In this document: positions 12,852 through 21,660 of the stretch, in pieces
Numbering within the stretch: position 1 is the stretch's first letter
Layout of the letters: each line of letters opens with the position of its first letter
Origin: Noviherbaspirillum suwonense
GTDB taxonomy: Bacteria; Pseudomonadota; Gammaproteobacteria; Burkholderiales; Burkholderiaceae_D
Assembly: GCF_900182955.1 (NCBI RefSeq)
Contig: NZ_FXUL01000002.1
Location: 434,001-498,000, forward strand
DNA: 64,000 nt
Direction: 5' to 3'
Program-made: the position numbers and the translations under genes
Notes under the pieces: generated by a model
The model's input: only the letters and a program-made list of their open reading frames with translations
Told to the model about the DNA's origin: nothing
Database searches by the model: none

Positions 12852-13886
12852 ATGCAGATTGAATCGATACGCCAGCGCCTGCGCGGCCTGGGCGCCCTGC
12901 CCATCCACGAGCAGCGAGTGCTGCGCGACTGGCTGCAGGCGCTGCCGCACGACCGCGGCCGGCGCCGGCCCGACGACTTCCTGCCCAAGCCGCTGCGGGC
13001 TGCATTGCCGGCCATCGACGAAGAGCTGCGAAGCATCGTCCGCCTGATTTCATCCCATTCGACCGACGACACGTCGGCGCGCCTGCTGGTCGGCCTGGCC
13101 GACGGCCAGACGATCGAAAGCGTGCTGCTGCCGCGCGGCGGCGTCTGCGTGTCCAGCCAGGTGGGCTGCGCGGTCGGCTGCCAGTTCTGCATGACGGGGC
13201 GTAGCGGGCTGATCCGCCAGGTCAGCAGCGGCGAGATCGTCGCGCAGGTCGCGCTGGCAAGGACCATCCGCCCGGTAAGGAAAGTGGTCTTCATGGGCAT
13301 GGGCGAACCCGCGCACAACCTCGACAACGTGATGGACGCGATCGCCCTGCTCGGCACCGAGGGCAATATCGGCCACAAGAACCTGGTGTTCTCGACGGTC
13401 GGCGATCCGCGGGTTTTCGAACGGCTGCCGCAGGCGCTCGTGAAGCCGGCGCTCGCGCTGTCGCTGCATACGACCAAGCCGGCGCTGCGCGAACTGCTGC
13501 TGCCCCGTGCGCCGCGGATGACGCCATCGGAACTGGTCGAGCTGGGCGAGCGGTATGCGCGGCTGACCCATCATCCGGTGCAGTACCAGTGGACGCTGCT
13601 CGACGGCGTCAACGACGGCGACGACGAGATCGACGGCATCGTCGCCCTGCTCAAGGACAAGTACGCGGTGCTCAACATGATCCCCTACAACACCATTCCC
13701 GACCTGCGGTTCAGGCGGCCCAGCTGGGACAAGGCGCAGCACATTGCCCGTGTCCTGCATGGTCGCAGCGTGCTGACCAAGCTGCGCGATTCGGCCGGCC
13801 AGGACGTGGACGGCGGATGCGGGCAGCTGCGGGCGCGCGCAGCCGGGTCCGGCGCCCAGGTGATCGCGCTGCGCCGCGCGGGTTGA
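12852..13886 (+). CDS. RlmN/Cfr-family radical SAM RNA methyltransferase, short type
   Basis: This 344-residue radical SAM enzyme belongs to the group that methylates C2 (RlmN) or C8 (Cfr) of adenine 2503 in 23S rRNA. The cluster motif CAVGCQFC (Cys-x3-Cys-x2-Cys) is preceded by the CVSSQVG cysteine, and the C-terminal acceptor Cys is in DVDGGCGQL, so both mechanistic cysteines of RlmN are present. MGMGEP and the SLHTT strand are also family-typical. It looks shorter and more divergent than a housekeeping RlmN and probably exists in addition to one elsewhere (inference). The ATG at 12852 is chosen because the preceding open sequence does not resemble the family. Confidence 0.8.
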   Translation: MQIESIRQRLRGLGALPIHEQRVLRDWLQALPHDRGRRRPDDFLPKPLRAALPAIDEELRSIVRLISSHSTDDTSARLLVGLADGQTIESVLLPRGGVCVSSQVGCAVGCQFCMTGRSGLIRQVSSGEIVAQVALARTIRPVRKVVFMGMGEPAHNLDNVMDAIALLGTEGNIGHKNLVFSTVGDPRVFERLPQALVKPALALSLHTTKPALRELLLPRAPRMTPSELVELGERYARLTHHPVQYQWTLLDGVNDGDDEIDGIVALLKDKYAVLNMIPYNTIPDLRFRRPSWDKAQHIARVLHGRSVLTKLRDSAGQDVDGGCGQLRARAAGSGAQVIALRRAG

Positions 13887-13904
13887 GCGCGGCGCTCGAC
13901 CCCG

Positions 13905-14345
13905 TCAGCGCATCCGGTCCCGCGTGCTGACCACGGCAAGGAAGATCTCCCGCAGGAACACCGTGAGGCCGACGATGAACGCGGCCATCGCGAAGACGAA
14001 CAGGCAGGCGATGCCCAGCGACACGTTGGCGCCGAGGACGGCGCCGACGAAGCCGGCCGCGATCAGCAGCCCGACGAACAGCGCGCACAGCACCTCGCAG
14101 GTCAGCGCCAGGTAGATCAGCCACAGCCGGCGGCGCAGCACCTGCAACTCCATCTCGTCCCGCGCCTCGGTGCCCGGCCCGGCCCTGCTCAGCCGTTCGT
14201 CCAGTACGCGAATCCGGTCGACCGCGCGCGACAGCCGGTTGATCAGCACGCCGATGATGGACGCCACCGCATTGAGCAGGAACACCGGCGCAATCGCAAG
14301 CTGGATCAGGTGGGTGACGTCGGTCAGGTTAGTTAACGGAAACAC
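13905..14345 (-). CDS. DUF2721 family membrane protein
   Basis: This 146-residue protein matches DUF2721: an N-terminal membrane helix (LIQLAIAPVFLLNAVASIIGVLINRL), a charged cytoplasmic helix pair with ARDEMELQVLRRRLWLIY, then two further membrane helices and a short basic tail. The function is unknown. It starts with GTG at 14345 behind a GAGGG ribosome-binding site. It is convergent with the radical SAM gene, with 18 bases between stops. Confidence 0.8.
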   Translation of the reverse strand: MFPLTNLTDVTHLIQLAIAPVFLLNAVASIIGVLINRLSRAVDRIRVLDERLSRAGPGTEARDEMELQVLRRRLWLIYLALTCEVLCALFVGLLIAAGFVGAVLGANVSLGIACLFVFAMAAFIVGLTVFLREIFLAVVSTRDRMR

Positions 14346-14408
14346 GGCTCGCCCTCAGGTCGACTGCGACAATGCGGACCGGCCGCCACGCGAACTGCCG
14401 GTGCGCAC

Positions 14409-14561
14409 TCACCCACCGGCCAGCGTGCCGAGCAGGCGCAGGATGGCCCGCAGCGCCTGGAACAGTTCGCCGAAGCCGTGAAAGATGCCCTTGATCGTAT
14501 CGACCAGTTCGCCGATGCCTGCGACCAGGTGCAGCGCGCTGCCTGGCATTTCACTCATCAT
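14409..14561 (-). CDS. Very small amphipathic protein
   Basis: This frame of 50 codons starts at tandem ATG codons (14561, 14558) preceded by AAGGAA about 12 bases upstream. The product is one amphipathic helical stretch of alternating hydrophobic and Glu/Lys/His residues (ELVDTIKGIFHGFGELFQAL...). It lies 63 bases upstream of the DUF2721 gene on the same strand and may share its transcript. I do not recognise it. Its length makes a chance frame possible. Confidence 0.4.
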   Translation of the reverse strand: MMSEMPGSALHLVAGIGELVDTIKGIFHGFGELFQALRAILRLLGTLAGG

Positions 14562-14746
14562 GCATTCCCGGATTCCTTGAAGATTGGCTGTGCCAGCGCT
14601 GCAGCCGATGCGGACCGCACAATGCGCCGGCTGGCGAAAGACACGCAAGTATAAGGTGTTGCGGGAAGAATGACGGATAGCCGTGAGATGGGCGGGCCTG
14701 TCGCGGCGGTCGGCCACAAGGCCAGATCGCGGAAGCGCCCCGGCGT

Positions 14747-15235
14747 TCAGCCCAGCCAGCCCAGAATGGTGAGGATCAGTTCGATCGCCTGTTCAGGCGC
14801 ATGTTCGGCAGCCGCTTCCTGCAAGCCCTGCAACGATGTGGAATACGTTTCAGTCAGCGCAAGCAGGATGGATCGCCGCTCGCCCTCGTTGCATGCCTTG
14901 AAGCGCTGGCGCCACCGCAGCACCGTGGTGTTGTCGACGCCGCAGATTTCCGCGCTCTTCCGTATGCTTTTCTGCTGCGAGACCGTATGCAGGAAAAGGA
15001 ACCACTTGTCCTTGCTGCGCAGGCGGGCCAGGCTGGTGCCGGTCAGGGGATTGAAGGTGCGCTGGCATTCGCCGCACCGGTAACGGGGCAAGCCGCCCGA
15101 TGCGCCCCAGCGCTGCACATTGCTGCTGGCGCAGTGCGGACAGAGGCGGCCCTGCGCGGCCGGTGCGGCTTCTGCGGAAGGCGGCGTCCGGCTCTCCCGG
15201 TCGCCGCCATCGCCTGACGCAGAATCGCTCATCAT
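14747..15235 (-). CDS. Orphan zinc-ribbon/HTH protein related to IS1595-type transposase N-termini
   Basis: This 162-residue protein has an InsA-like zinc ribbon, CPHC...CGEC (Cys 32, 35, 54, 57), with the typical QRTFNPLTGT continuation, and a helix-turn-helix (KSIRKSAEICGVDNTTVLRWRQRF, about residues 90-115). This is the DNA-binding front of IS1595/ISXO2-type transposases. There is no DDE nuclease domain; after the HTH come about 50 residues of unrelated helical sequence and a stop. No inverted repeats are evident around it. It may be a domesticated regulator or a decayed element. Confidence 0.65.
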   Translation of the reverse strand: MMSDSASGDGGDRESRTPPSAEAAPAAQGRLCPHCASSNVQRWGASGGLPRYRCGECQRTFNPLTGTSLARLRSKDKWFLFLHTVSQQKSIRKSAEICGVDNTTVLRWRQRFKACNEGERRSILLALTETYSTSLQGLQEAAAEHAPEQAIELILTILGWLG

Positions 15236-15280
15236 CGCCAGGCCCGCGGCGCACGCTGGCGCCGCGCATCGACGACAACG

Positions 15281-16591
15281 TCATGCATACTGCTTGGTGC
15301 GCCGCAGCTCTTCCTTTTCAACTTTGCCATTCGACTCTTCAATGCAACGCTTGCGCATCGGCGCCAGCGTCGTCCGTGCCAGGATGCCGGCGCCTATCGT
15401 GATGACCGCGCCGACGATGAACACGCGGTCCCAGTTGCCATGCACGGCCAGCAGTGACGCCAGCGGCACGAGGATGGCCGCCGTGCCCTTGGCAGTATAC
15501 AGCGTGCCCGCATTGGCGGCAGCGTTCCGCGCGCCGAACGTGTCTGATCAGATAGCGGGGAAGATCGAAAAGATTTCGCCCCAGAACAGGAAGATGAGCG
15601 CGGCGAATGTCATGAAGGCCACCGGGTGGTGTCCGAACTTCATCAGGCCCAGCATCGCCAGCCCCTCGCCGATGAACACGATCATCATCACGTTCTCGCG
15701 GCCGATGCGGTCCGAGATGAAGCCGCACAGCGGACGGGTGAAGCCGTTGCAGAGATTATCGATGGACAGCGTCATCGTCAGCAGCGGAAGCGTGAGGCCG
15801 AACACGCTGACCGGCAGATTGGCAAGCCCGTAATCCTTCGCGATCGGCCCGATCTGCGCGGTCGCCATCAGGCCGCCCGCCGCGACCGCGACGAACAGCA
15901 GGTACATCAGCCAGAACACCGGCGTCTTGATCATCTGCCCGGCCGTGTAATCGGCCTTGGTGGCGACGATGCGCGGCACCGGGACCGCACCGGGCCGGAT
16001 GACCGGCCGCACCAGGAACAGCGAAAGGATGAAGATGATGACGCCCTGCGCAATGCCGAAAAACAGGAATGCATGCTCGTAGCCGCTGGACTGGATCATG
16101 TTCCCGATCGGGATCACGGTTACCGCAGCGCCCGCGCCGAAGCCGGCTGCGGTGAGCCCGGCCGCCAGGCCGCGCTTGTCGGGAAACCACTTGAGCGCAT
16201 TGCCGACACAGGTGCCGTAGACGCAGCCGGCGCCGATGCCCGCAATGATCGCGCCGGCATACAGCATCACCAGGCTCGACGCATACGAGTCGATCACCCA
16301 GCCGAGTCCCGCCATCAGGGCGCCGAAGGCAACCACAGGCCGCGGCCCGAACTTGTCCACTGCCCAGCCCTCGATCGGCACGAGCCAGGTCTCGACCACG
16401 ATGAAGATCGAGAACGCGAGCTGGATCGCCGGCAGCCCCCAGTGGTTCTTGGCTTCCATCGGACTGACGAACAGTGTCCATGCATATTGCAGGTTCGCGA
16501 CCAGCCCCATGCATACGATGCCGATGATGAGCTGCATCCATCGATTCGGGTAGCGCCTGCTGCCCGGTGCTTCAGGTATTTTCTGCGTCAT
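15281..16591 (-). pseudogene. OxlT-like oxalate/formate antiporter (MFS) with in-frame TGA
   Basis: The reading is a 12-helix MFS carrier of the OxlT family: NRWMQLIIGIVCMGL at the start, then VSPMEAKNHWGLPAIQLAFSIF, DKFGPRP and CGFISDRIGRENVM. Family members exchange oxalate and formate across the inner membrane. A TGA at 15548-15550 interrupts the frame after FPAI; the frame then continues cleanly (SDTFGARNAAANAGTLYTAKGTAAIL...) for 88 more codons to a TGA at 15281, giving a full-length family size of 436 codons if read through. Without readthrough the product of 347 residues lacks its last helices. The ATG at 16591 has GGAG six bases before it. A single-base nonsense change or sequencing error are the simplest explanations. 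Confidence 0.75.
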
Positions 16592-16698
16592 TTCAGTCTC
16601 CATGATTATGTTTTGGTCAAGCTGTTGCGGCAATCCACCTGCATGCGCCTCATGCGCCTGCTGCGTCATCGATGGTTGAGTGATTCGTCGTTAGCTGC

Positions 16699-16947
16699 CT
16701 ACCGGCGCCTGAGCGGCACATGCTGCGGAGACCTTGCCAGCAGCGGGCATTGCTCGCAGCCGGGCTGTGCCGCGGCCGCGGCAGGCGCATGCTCCGCATC
16801 CATGTACAGCTGCTCGATGCTGACCACTTCAGGGTCGGGCAAACTGACCTTGAAATAGATGCAAAGTCCAACGGCTTCCATCACGCTCATGACGAAAATA
16901 AAAATCACCCAGCGGGGTATGAACTGTGTATTTGGCGGTTGCTGCAT
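16699..16947 (-). CDS. Small single-helix membrane protein upstream of oxlT
   Basis: This 82-residue protein has one membrane helix near the N-terminus (RWVIFIFVMSVMEAVGLCIYF) and a tail ending in a Cys-x2-Cys (CEQC) and basic residues. It lies about 100 bases upstream of the oxlT-like gene on the same strand and could be cotranscribed with it. I do not recognise a family. No good ribosome-binding site is seen at the ATG at 16947. Confidence 0.5.
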   Translation of the reverse strand: MQQPPNTQFIPRWVIFIFVMSVMEAVGLCIYFKVSLPDPEVVSIEQLYMDAEHAPAAAAAQPGCEQCPLLARSPQHVPLRRR

Positions 16948-16980
16948 GGGGTGGAAGATAGAAGTTGGAACTGGCCGGGT

Positions 16981-16998
16981 AATTGACCGCGGTCAATT
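16981..16998. promoter_or_regulatory. 18-base perfect palindrome upstream of the oxlT region
   Basis: AATTGACCGCGGTCAATT is its own reverse complement. It sits 34 bases in front of the small membrane-protein gene, in the gene-free gap between that gene and the DUF6351 gene (16948-17601). It has the size and symmetry of a dimeric repressor site. I see nothing else in the gap apart from short frames that look like chance. Confidence 0.5.
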
Positions 16999-17601
16999 TA
17001 AGGAAATGGTTTTTTTGACTACGCGGCGGTCGCCGATAGCGTTACGTGTTGGTCAAAAACAGGCAATGGCAAAACATCGTGAAGGCTGTTTGCGCCCCTG
17101 GAATCTGGCGCTTCTTGCATCGCCAACAGCTAACGCGAACACCAAAATTTTTTTGAATTGATGAGCTTGCAGATCCCATCTGGCGCACTCCGCATAAGCC
17201 CATCCGCGGCCTGCGGCAATTGGATGCGTCCTTCCGTTCTTCGCCGGCTACTCATTGCGGGACGCTATGCCGGACAATGAATGGCACGATGCGGAAGGTC
17301 ACATTCGGGTCCTGCAAGGCCGTTTTCGAGCGCAACGCTTTCATTCCGCAATTCGTCCATTCGGTCCATCTGGATAGCGGCTCGAATTATTTCCTGCGCA
17401 TTGCGAATTAAATCTTCAATCGATAGTCAATTCAATAGGCCGTCATGAATTGAACGCGCATTGGTTTTAATGCGCCTGCCAATTCACGGCTGCCTGTCAA
17501 TCACGATAAAGATCCCTGCTTCATTCGCAAGGCAGGGACAAACACCCGGGAAGCTCGGCATTGGAATCGAACCGGACATGACATCAATAACTGGAGACAC
17601 A

Positions 17602-19896
17602 ATGAAATCGTTTCAATTACGGAGACACGTATCGGGCGCAGTGCTTGGCAGTCTTTGTTTGATCATTGCGGGTTGCGGCGGCAGCGACAGTAACGACGAA
17701 TCCAACACGCCTGCCATCGCGGCGCCCACCGCAACACTGCTGTCGTCGCGGGCCGAGTATGTCAGCGGCGGCAATGCGCTGGTCGACATCAACCTGCCTG
17801 CGGTGCCGGCCGGGACTGCGGCGCCCGCACTCAAGGTGGTGCTCAACGATGCCGATGTGAGCAGCGCATTCAAGGCAGACCCGGCGAATCCGGGCCACAT
17901 GATCGGGCTCGTAAGCGGCCTGAAGGACGGGGACAACAACCTGACCGCGACCTATGGCGGCAGCCCCGCGGCGCTGAAGCTCACCAACTATCCGATCGTC
18001 GGCCCGATGTTCTCCGGTCCGCGGATTACGCCCTTCATCTGCCAGACCGCCACCCTTGCGCTGCCGGACGGAACCCGCCTGCAAGGCCAGCCGAACGATC
18101 CCACCTGCTCCGCGCCGACCAACGTGCAGTATGCATACCGCAGCAGCGCCAATACCTTCAAGCCGCTGCCCGACCCCAAGGCGCTGCCGGCGGACCTGGC
18201 AACCATCACCAAGGCAAGCGGCGAAACCGTGCCCTACATCGTCCGTGTCGAAACCATGACCATCGACCGCGGCATCAGCCAGATCACGATGCTGTTCGAC
18301 CCGTCGAAGGACAGCGACCCCTCGCCCACCGCCCGTCCGCGCAACTGGAACGGCCGTCTGGTCTACGGACACGGCACCGGCTGCGTCGGCGGCTGGTACA
18401 TCCAGGGCGGCGCATGGGGATACAACCCGCTGAACGACACCTGGCTGTCGCGCGGCTATGCAGTCGCGTCCAATACGCTGAACCATCCGACCAACAGCTG
18501 CAATGCGGTGCTGTCCGGCGAAGCCGCGACGATGACCAAGGAATATTTCATCGAGCGCTACGGCGTCCCCGCCTTCACCATGACGGTCGGCACGTCCGGC
18601 GGCGCCTATTCGAGCCTGCAGCTTGCCGATGCCTTCCCCGGCCTGTTCGACGGCGTGTTTGTCGACGCCACCTTCCCAGATGCGCTTGCGATTGCGATGT
18701 CCGGCATGGATGCGCACCTGCTGTCGAATTACTTCCTCGGCGGCTCCGGCTCCGCAGCCACCTTCACGTCCGCGCAGCAGGCCGCCGTGTCGGGTTATGC
18801 GAACCCGCTCACCCTGGTCGCCAACGGCAACCAGATGGGCCGCACCGACCCCGTGCCGGGCAGAAGCGCCCCGACCTTCCCGGGCGTCGGCAACTATGCG
18901 CCGGCGGTCTGGAATGCGGCGGTCCCGACGGCCCTGCGGTACAACCCGACCGGCGCAAGCCCGAACTTTGCCGGCGCGCGGCCCACGGTGTTCGACGCCA
19001 GCGTCAACATCTACGGCAAGGCCAGGAACCCGCTCGACCCTTCGGGCGCGTCGAGCTATGCGCTGCGCCCGTATGACAACGTCGGCGTCCAGTACGGCCT
19101 GAGCGCATTGAACGCCGGCGCGATCACGCCGACCCAGTTCCTCGACCTTAACGAGTCTGTGGGCGGCTTCGACACGGACGCCAACCCGGTGCCGGCGCGC
19201 AGCGTGGGCAATGCGGGCGCGATGCAGCGCGCCTACCAGGCCGGGCTGATGCTGTCGGGCAGCGGCGGGCTTGCCTCGCTGCCCATCATGGACACGACGG
19301 CGATCTATTCGGAAGACACGTCCAACTACCACATGCAGTGGGAGCATTTCGCCGTGCGTGAACGGCTGATCCAGGCCAACGGCAATGCCGACAACCAGGT
19401 GATGTGGCGCGGCGGGCCGTCGACGGCGCCGATATCGACCGGCAATGCGCTTGCCATCTCGACCTTCGAGCAGTGGATGGAAAAGATCGTCGCGGACAAG
19501 GCGGCCGGCAGCGCAATCGAGAAGGTCCTGCGCAACAAGCCCGCTGCCGCAGTGGACGGCTGCTTCGACCCTTCGCTGAAGTTCATCGCCGAGAAGCAGA
19601 CGCTGGGCGTCAACGACTCGACCTGCAACACCTTGTTCCCGTCCTATACGATGCCAAGGTACCAGGCCGGCGGCCCGCTGGCGGCGAATGTCTTCAAGTG
19701 CCAGCTGAAGCCGGTCAGCGCAGCGGACTACAAGGTCACGTTCAGCGGCCCGGAACTCGCCCGCCTGAATGCGATTTTCCCGTCCGGCACCTGTGACTGG
19801 ACCAAGCCGGGCGTTGGCCAGACCAGGGTGGTGACCTGGCCGTCCGTCGGTCCGTCTGCTGCCAATCGCATCTTCGATGTGACGGCGCAGCAGTAG
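17602..19896 (+). CDS. DUF6351 family lipoprotein, probable esterase/hydrolase
   Basis: This 764-residue exported protein has a lipoprotein signal peptide with lipobox LIIAGC (Cys about residue 24), followed by a Ser/Asp/Asn-rich linker. It matches DUF6351: an N-terminal beta domain of about 120 residues and an alpha/beta-hydrolase-like region with YGHGTGCVGG and the nucleophile-type turn GTSGGAYSS, as in tannase/feruloyl-esterase-like enzymes. The substrate is unknown; an ester of a plant or polymer origin is plausible. ATG 17602 follows a GGAGAC ribosome-binding site; an open frame upstream of it is ignored because the signal peptide starts here. Confidence 0.8.
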   Translation: MKSFQLRRHVSGAVLGSLCLIIAGCGGSDSNDESNTPAIAAPTATLLSSRAEYVSGGNALVDINLPAVPAGTAAPALKVVLNDADVSSAFKADPANPGHMIGLVSGLKDGDNNLTATYGGSPAALKLTNYPIVGPMFSGPRITPFICQTATLALPDGTRLQGQPNDPTCSAPTNVQYAYRSSANTFKPLPDPKALPADLATITKASGETVPYIVRVETMTIDRGISQITMLFDPSKDSDPSPTARPRNWNGRLVYGHGTGCVGGWYIQGGAWGYNPLNDTWLSRGYAVASNTLNHPTNSCNAVLSGEAATMTKEYFIERYGVPAFTMTVGTSGGAYSSLQLADAFPGLFDGVFVDATFPDALAIAMSGMDAHLLSNYFLGGSGSAATFTSAQQAAVSGYANPLTLVANGNQMGRTDPVPGRSAPTFPGVGNYAPAVWNAAVPTALRYNPTGASPNFAGARPTVFDASVNIYGKARNPLDPSGASSYALRPYDNVGVQYGLSALNAGAITPTQFLDLNESVGGFDTDANPVPARSVGNAGAMQRAYQAGLMLSGSGGLASLPIMDTTAIYSEDTSNYHMQWEHFAVRERLIQANGNADNQVMWRGGPSTAPISTGNALAISTFEQWMEKIVADKAAGSAIEKVLRNKPAAAVDGCFDPSLKFIAEKQTLGVNDSTCNTLFPSYTMPRYQAGGPLAANVFKCQLKPVSAADYKVTFSGPELARLNAIFPSGTCDWTKPGVGQTRVVTWPSVGPSAANRIFDVTAQQ

Positions 19897-19942
19897 GGAG
19901 CAATGCCATGCCGGACCTGGCTGTCAGCCCGGTCCGGCGGCG

Positions 19943-20572
19943 TCAGTACAGCGACGACTTCAGCCGTTCCGGCAGGTTTGCGTCATAGCTGCGGCCATCG
20001 ATGTCCGACTGGCTCAGGGCTTCGAGGATGGCCCCGGCGCTGGGCAGCGCAGTGCGTTCGATATGACGTTCCGGGTTCCATAACTGCGAACGGAGAATGG
20101 CGCGCGAGCACTGGAAGTAGACCGCATCGACATGCACCACCAGCACCGAGCGCGGCGGCTTTTCGTCGATCGCGAAGGAGGCGAGCAGCGCCGGGTCGGT
20201 CTGTATCGCGGCCCGCCCGTTGACGCGCAGGGTTTCCCCCATGCCCGGGATCAGGAAGATCAGCGCGACCCTTGGGTCGCGGATGATGTTGCGCAGGCTG
20301 TCGATCCGGTTGTTGCCGCGGCGGTCGGGAAGCAGCAGCGTCTTTTCATCGTGGACCTGCACGAACCCGGCCGGGTCGCCCCGGGGCGATGCATCGAGTC
20401 CTTCCGGGCCGCTGGTCGCCAGCACCGCGAATGGCGACGCCTCGATGAACTTCCGGTAGAGCGGATGGACGTGGTCCGCCTCCTTCCTGATGGACGCCGC
20501 GATCGGCGCGCCGTAGAGCGCTTCCAGCGCGGCGATATCGGAAACCTGGTAACGGTGATCTATTTCGGTCAA
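19943..20572 (-). CDS. Pyridoxamine 5'-phosphate oxidase-family flavoprotein (MSMEG_1061-like)
   Basis: This split-barrel FMN-binding protein resembles the MSMEG_1061/DR_2398 subfamily: ASPFAVLATSGPEGLDASPRGDPAGFVQV, then LLLPDRRGNNRIDSLRNIIRDPRVALIFLIPG and LRVNGRA. Members are usually called PPOX-type oxidoreductases of unknown substrate. No ATG exists near the N-terminus, so the start is non-standard. TTG at 20572 is chosen because GGAG lies about seven bases upstream; TTG at 20614 is an alternative giving 223 residues. It follows the tupA-like gene on the same strand by about 100 bases. Confidence 0.8.
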   Translation of the reverse strand: MTEIDHRYQVSDIAALEALYGAPIAASIRKEADHVHPLYRKFIEASPFAVLATSGPEGLDASPRGDPAGFVQVHDEKTLLLPDRRGNNRIDSLRNIIRDPRVALIFLIPGMGETLRVNGRAAIQTDPALLASFAIDEKPPRSVLVVHVDAVYFQCSRAILRSQLWNPERHIERTALPSAGAILEALSQSDIDGRSYDANLPERLKSSLY

Positions 20573-20670
20573 GGCAATGCTCCGTGCAAGGTGGTTGGAC
20601 AGGACATCGCCCAACGTTATCAGACCTTGCGCACAGGCTGCACCCCTTTTCGTTCAAACCGCCGCATGCC

Positions 20671-21480
20671 TTATTTATTCGCCGACGGGAAGAACAGCTG
20701 CTCGCCATCGACCTTGTAGCTGGCTATCTTCTTCTGGCCTTCATCGGACGTGATCCAGTCGATCAGCTGCATCGCCCCCTTGTAATTGACTTCCTTGTGC
20801 CGGGCCGGATTGACCGCGATGATGCCGTACGGGTTGAACATTTTCGGGTCGCCCTCGACGACGATCGCAAGGCCGGTCTTGGCCCGATAAGCGCCATAGG
20901 TTGCGCGGTCCGTCAGCGTGTATGCCTGCATTTCCGCAGCCATGTTCAGCACCTCGCCCATGCCCAGCCCGGCAGACACATAGGCGCTGCCTTCGGGCCT
21001 GGCGCCGACGTCCTTCCAGTAGGCTTTCTCCATCTGGTCCGTGCCGGAATTGTCGCCGCGCGAGATGAATTTCGCCTTGCTGTCAGTGATCTTCTTCAAT
21101 GCCTTCAGCACGTCGCGGCCGCCCTTGACGCCGGCCGGGTCGGACGTCGGGCCGACGATGATGAAGTCGTTGTACATCACGTCGCGCCGGTTGACGCCGT
21201 GGCCTTCCGCGACGAACTTGTCTTCCGACGGCCGCGCATGGACCAGGGTCACGTCGACGTCGCCATTCTTCGCCATCTCGAGCGCCTTGCCGGTGCCCAC
21301 CGAAATGACATGGACGCGCATATTGCTCTTCGCCTCGAATGCCGGCAGCAGGTATTTCAGCAGGCCCGAGTTCTCTGTGCTGGTCGTGGTGGAAAGCTTG
21401 ATGACTTCCTGCGCCAGCGCCGGCAGCGCCGCCACCGCCAGCAATCCGGCCATCAGCAGGCGTCGTTTCAGATTCGGCAT
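20671..21480 (-). CDS. tupA: Tungstate/molybdate-binding periplasmic protein TupA
   Basis: This 269-residue substrate-binding protein of the TupA type has a signal peptide (LLMAGLLAVAALPALAQ) and begins its mature domain with the diagnostic STTTSTENSGLL, followed by GTGKALEMAKNGDVDVTLVHA and FISRGDNSGT. TupA binds tungstate in the periplasm and feeds a TupBC permease-ATPase. No tupB or tupC lies beside it here; the next gene on the strand is the PPOX protein. AAGGAG six bases before the ATG at 21480 supports the start. It is divergent from a ModE-type regulator, which fits metal-oxyanion control. Confidence 0.85.
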   Translation of the reverse strand: MPNLKRRLLMAGLLAVAALPALAQEVIKLSTTTSTENSGLLKYLLPAFEAKSNMRVHVISVGTGKALEMAKNGDVDVTLVHARPSEDKFVAEGHGVNRRDVMYNDFIIVGPTSDPAGVKGGRDVLKALKKITDSKAKFISRGDNSGTDQMEKAYWKDVGARPEGSAYVSAGLGMGEVLNMAAEMQAYTLTDRATYGAYRAKTGLAIVVEGDPKMFNPYGIIAVNPARHKEVNYKGAMQLIDWITSDEGQKKIASYKVDGEQLFFPSANK

Positions 21481-21660
21481 GCATTTCTCCTTCGATGAAG
21501 TTCGTTTTTTTGTGTGCCGGCCCATCCCGCCAGGGATGAAGCGGGCCGGGCATTGCTCTCCCGGCGACGGGCGCGCGGCAGCGCCGCAGGCGTCATCGCA
21601 TGCCGCCCATTTGTTGTCGCCATGCTATGGTACGCACCACATCCAACCGCCACAATATGA

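Noticed and set aside
15548-15550. TGA in the oxlT-like gene as a selenocysteine codon
   Set aside because: A short stem (CGTTC...GAACG) follows the TGA, but it lacks the bulged U and loop of a bacterial SECIS element, and OxlT carriers are not known selenoproteins.
16859-17411. Two short plus-strand frames in the gap before the DUF6351 gene
   Set aside because: No ribosome-binding site, no recognisable domain and unusual composition; treated as chance frames.
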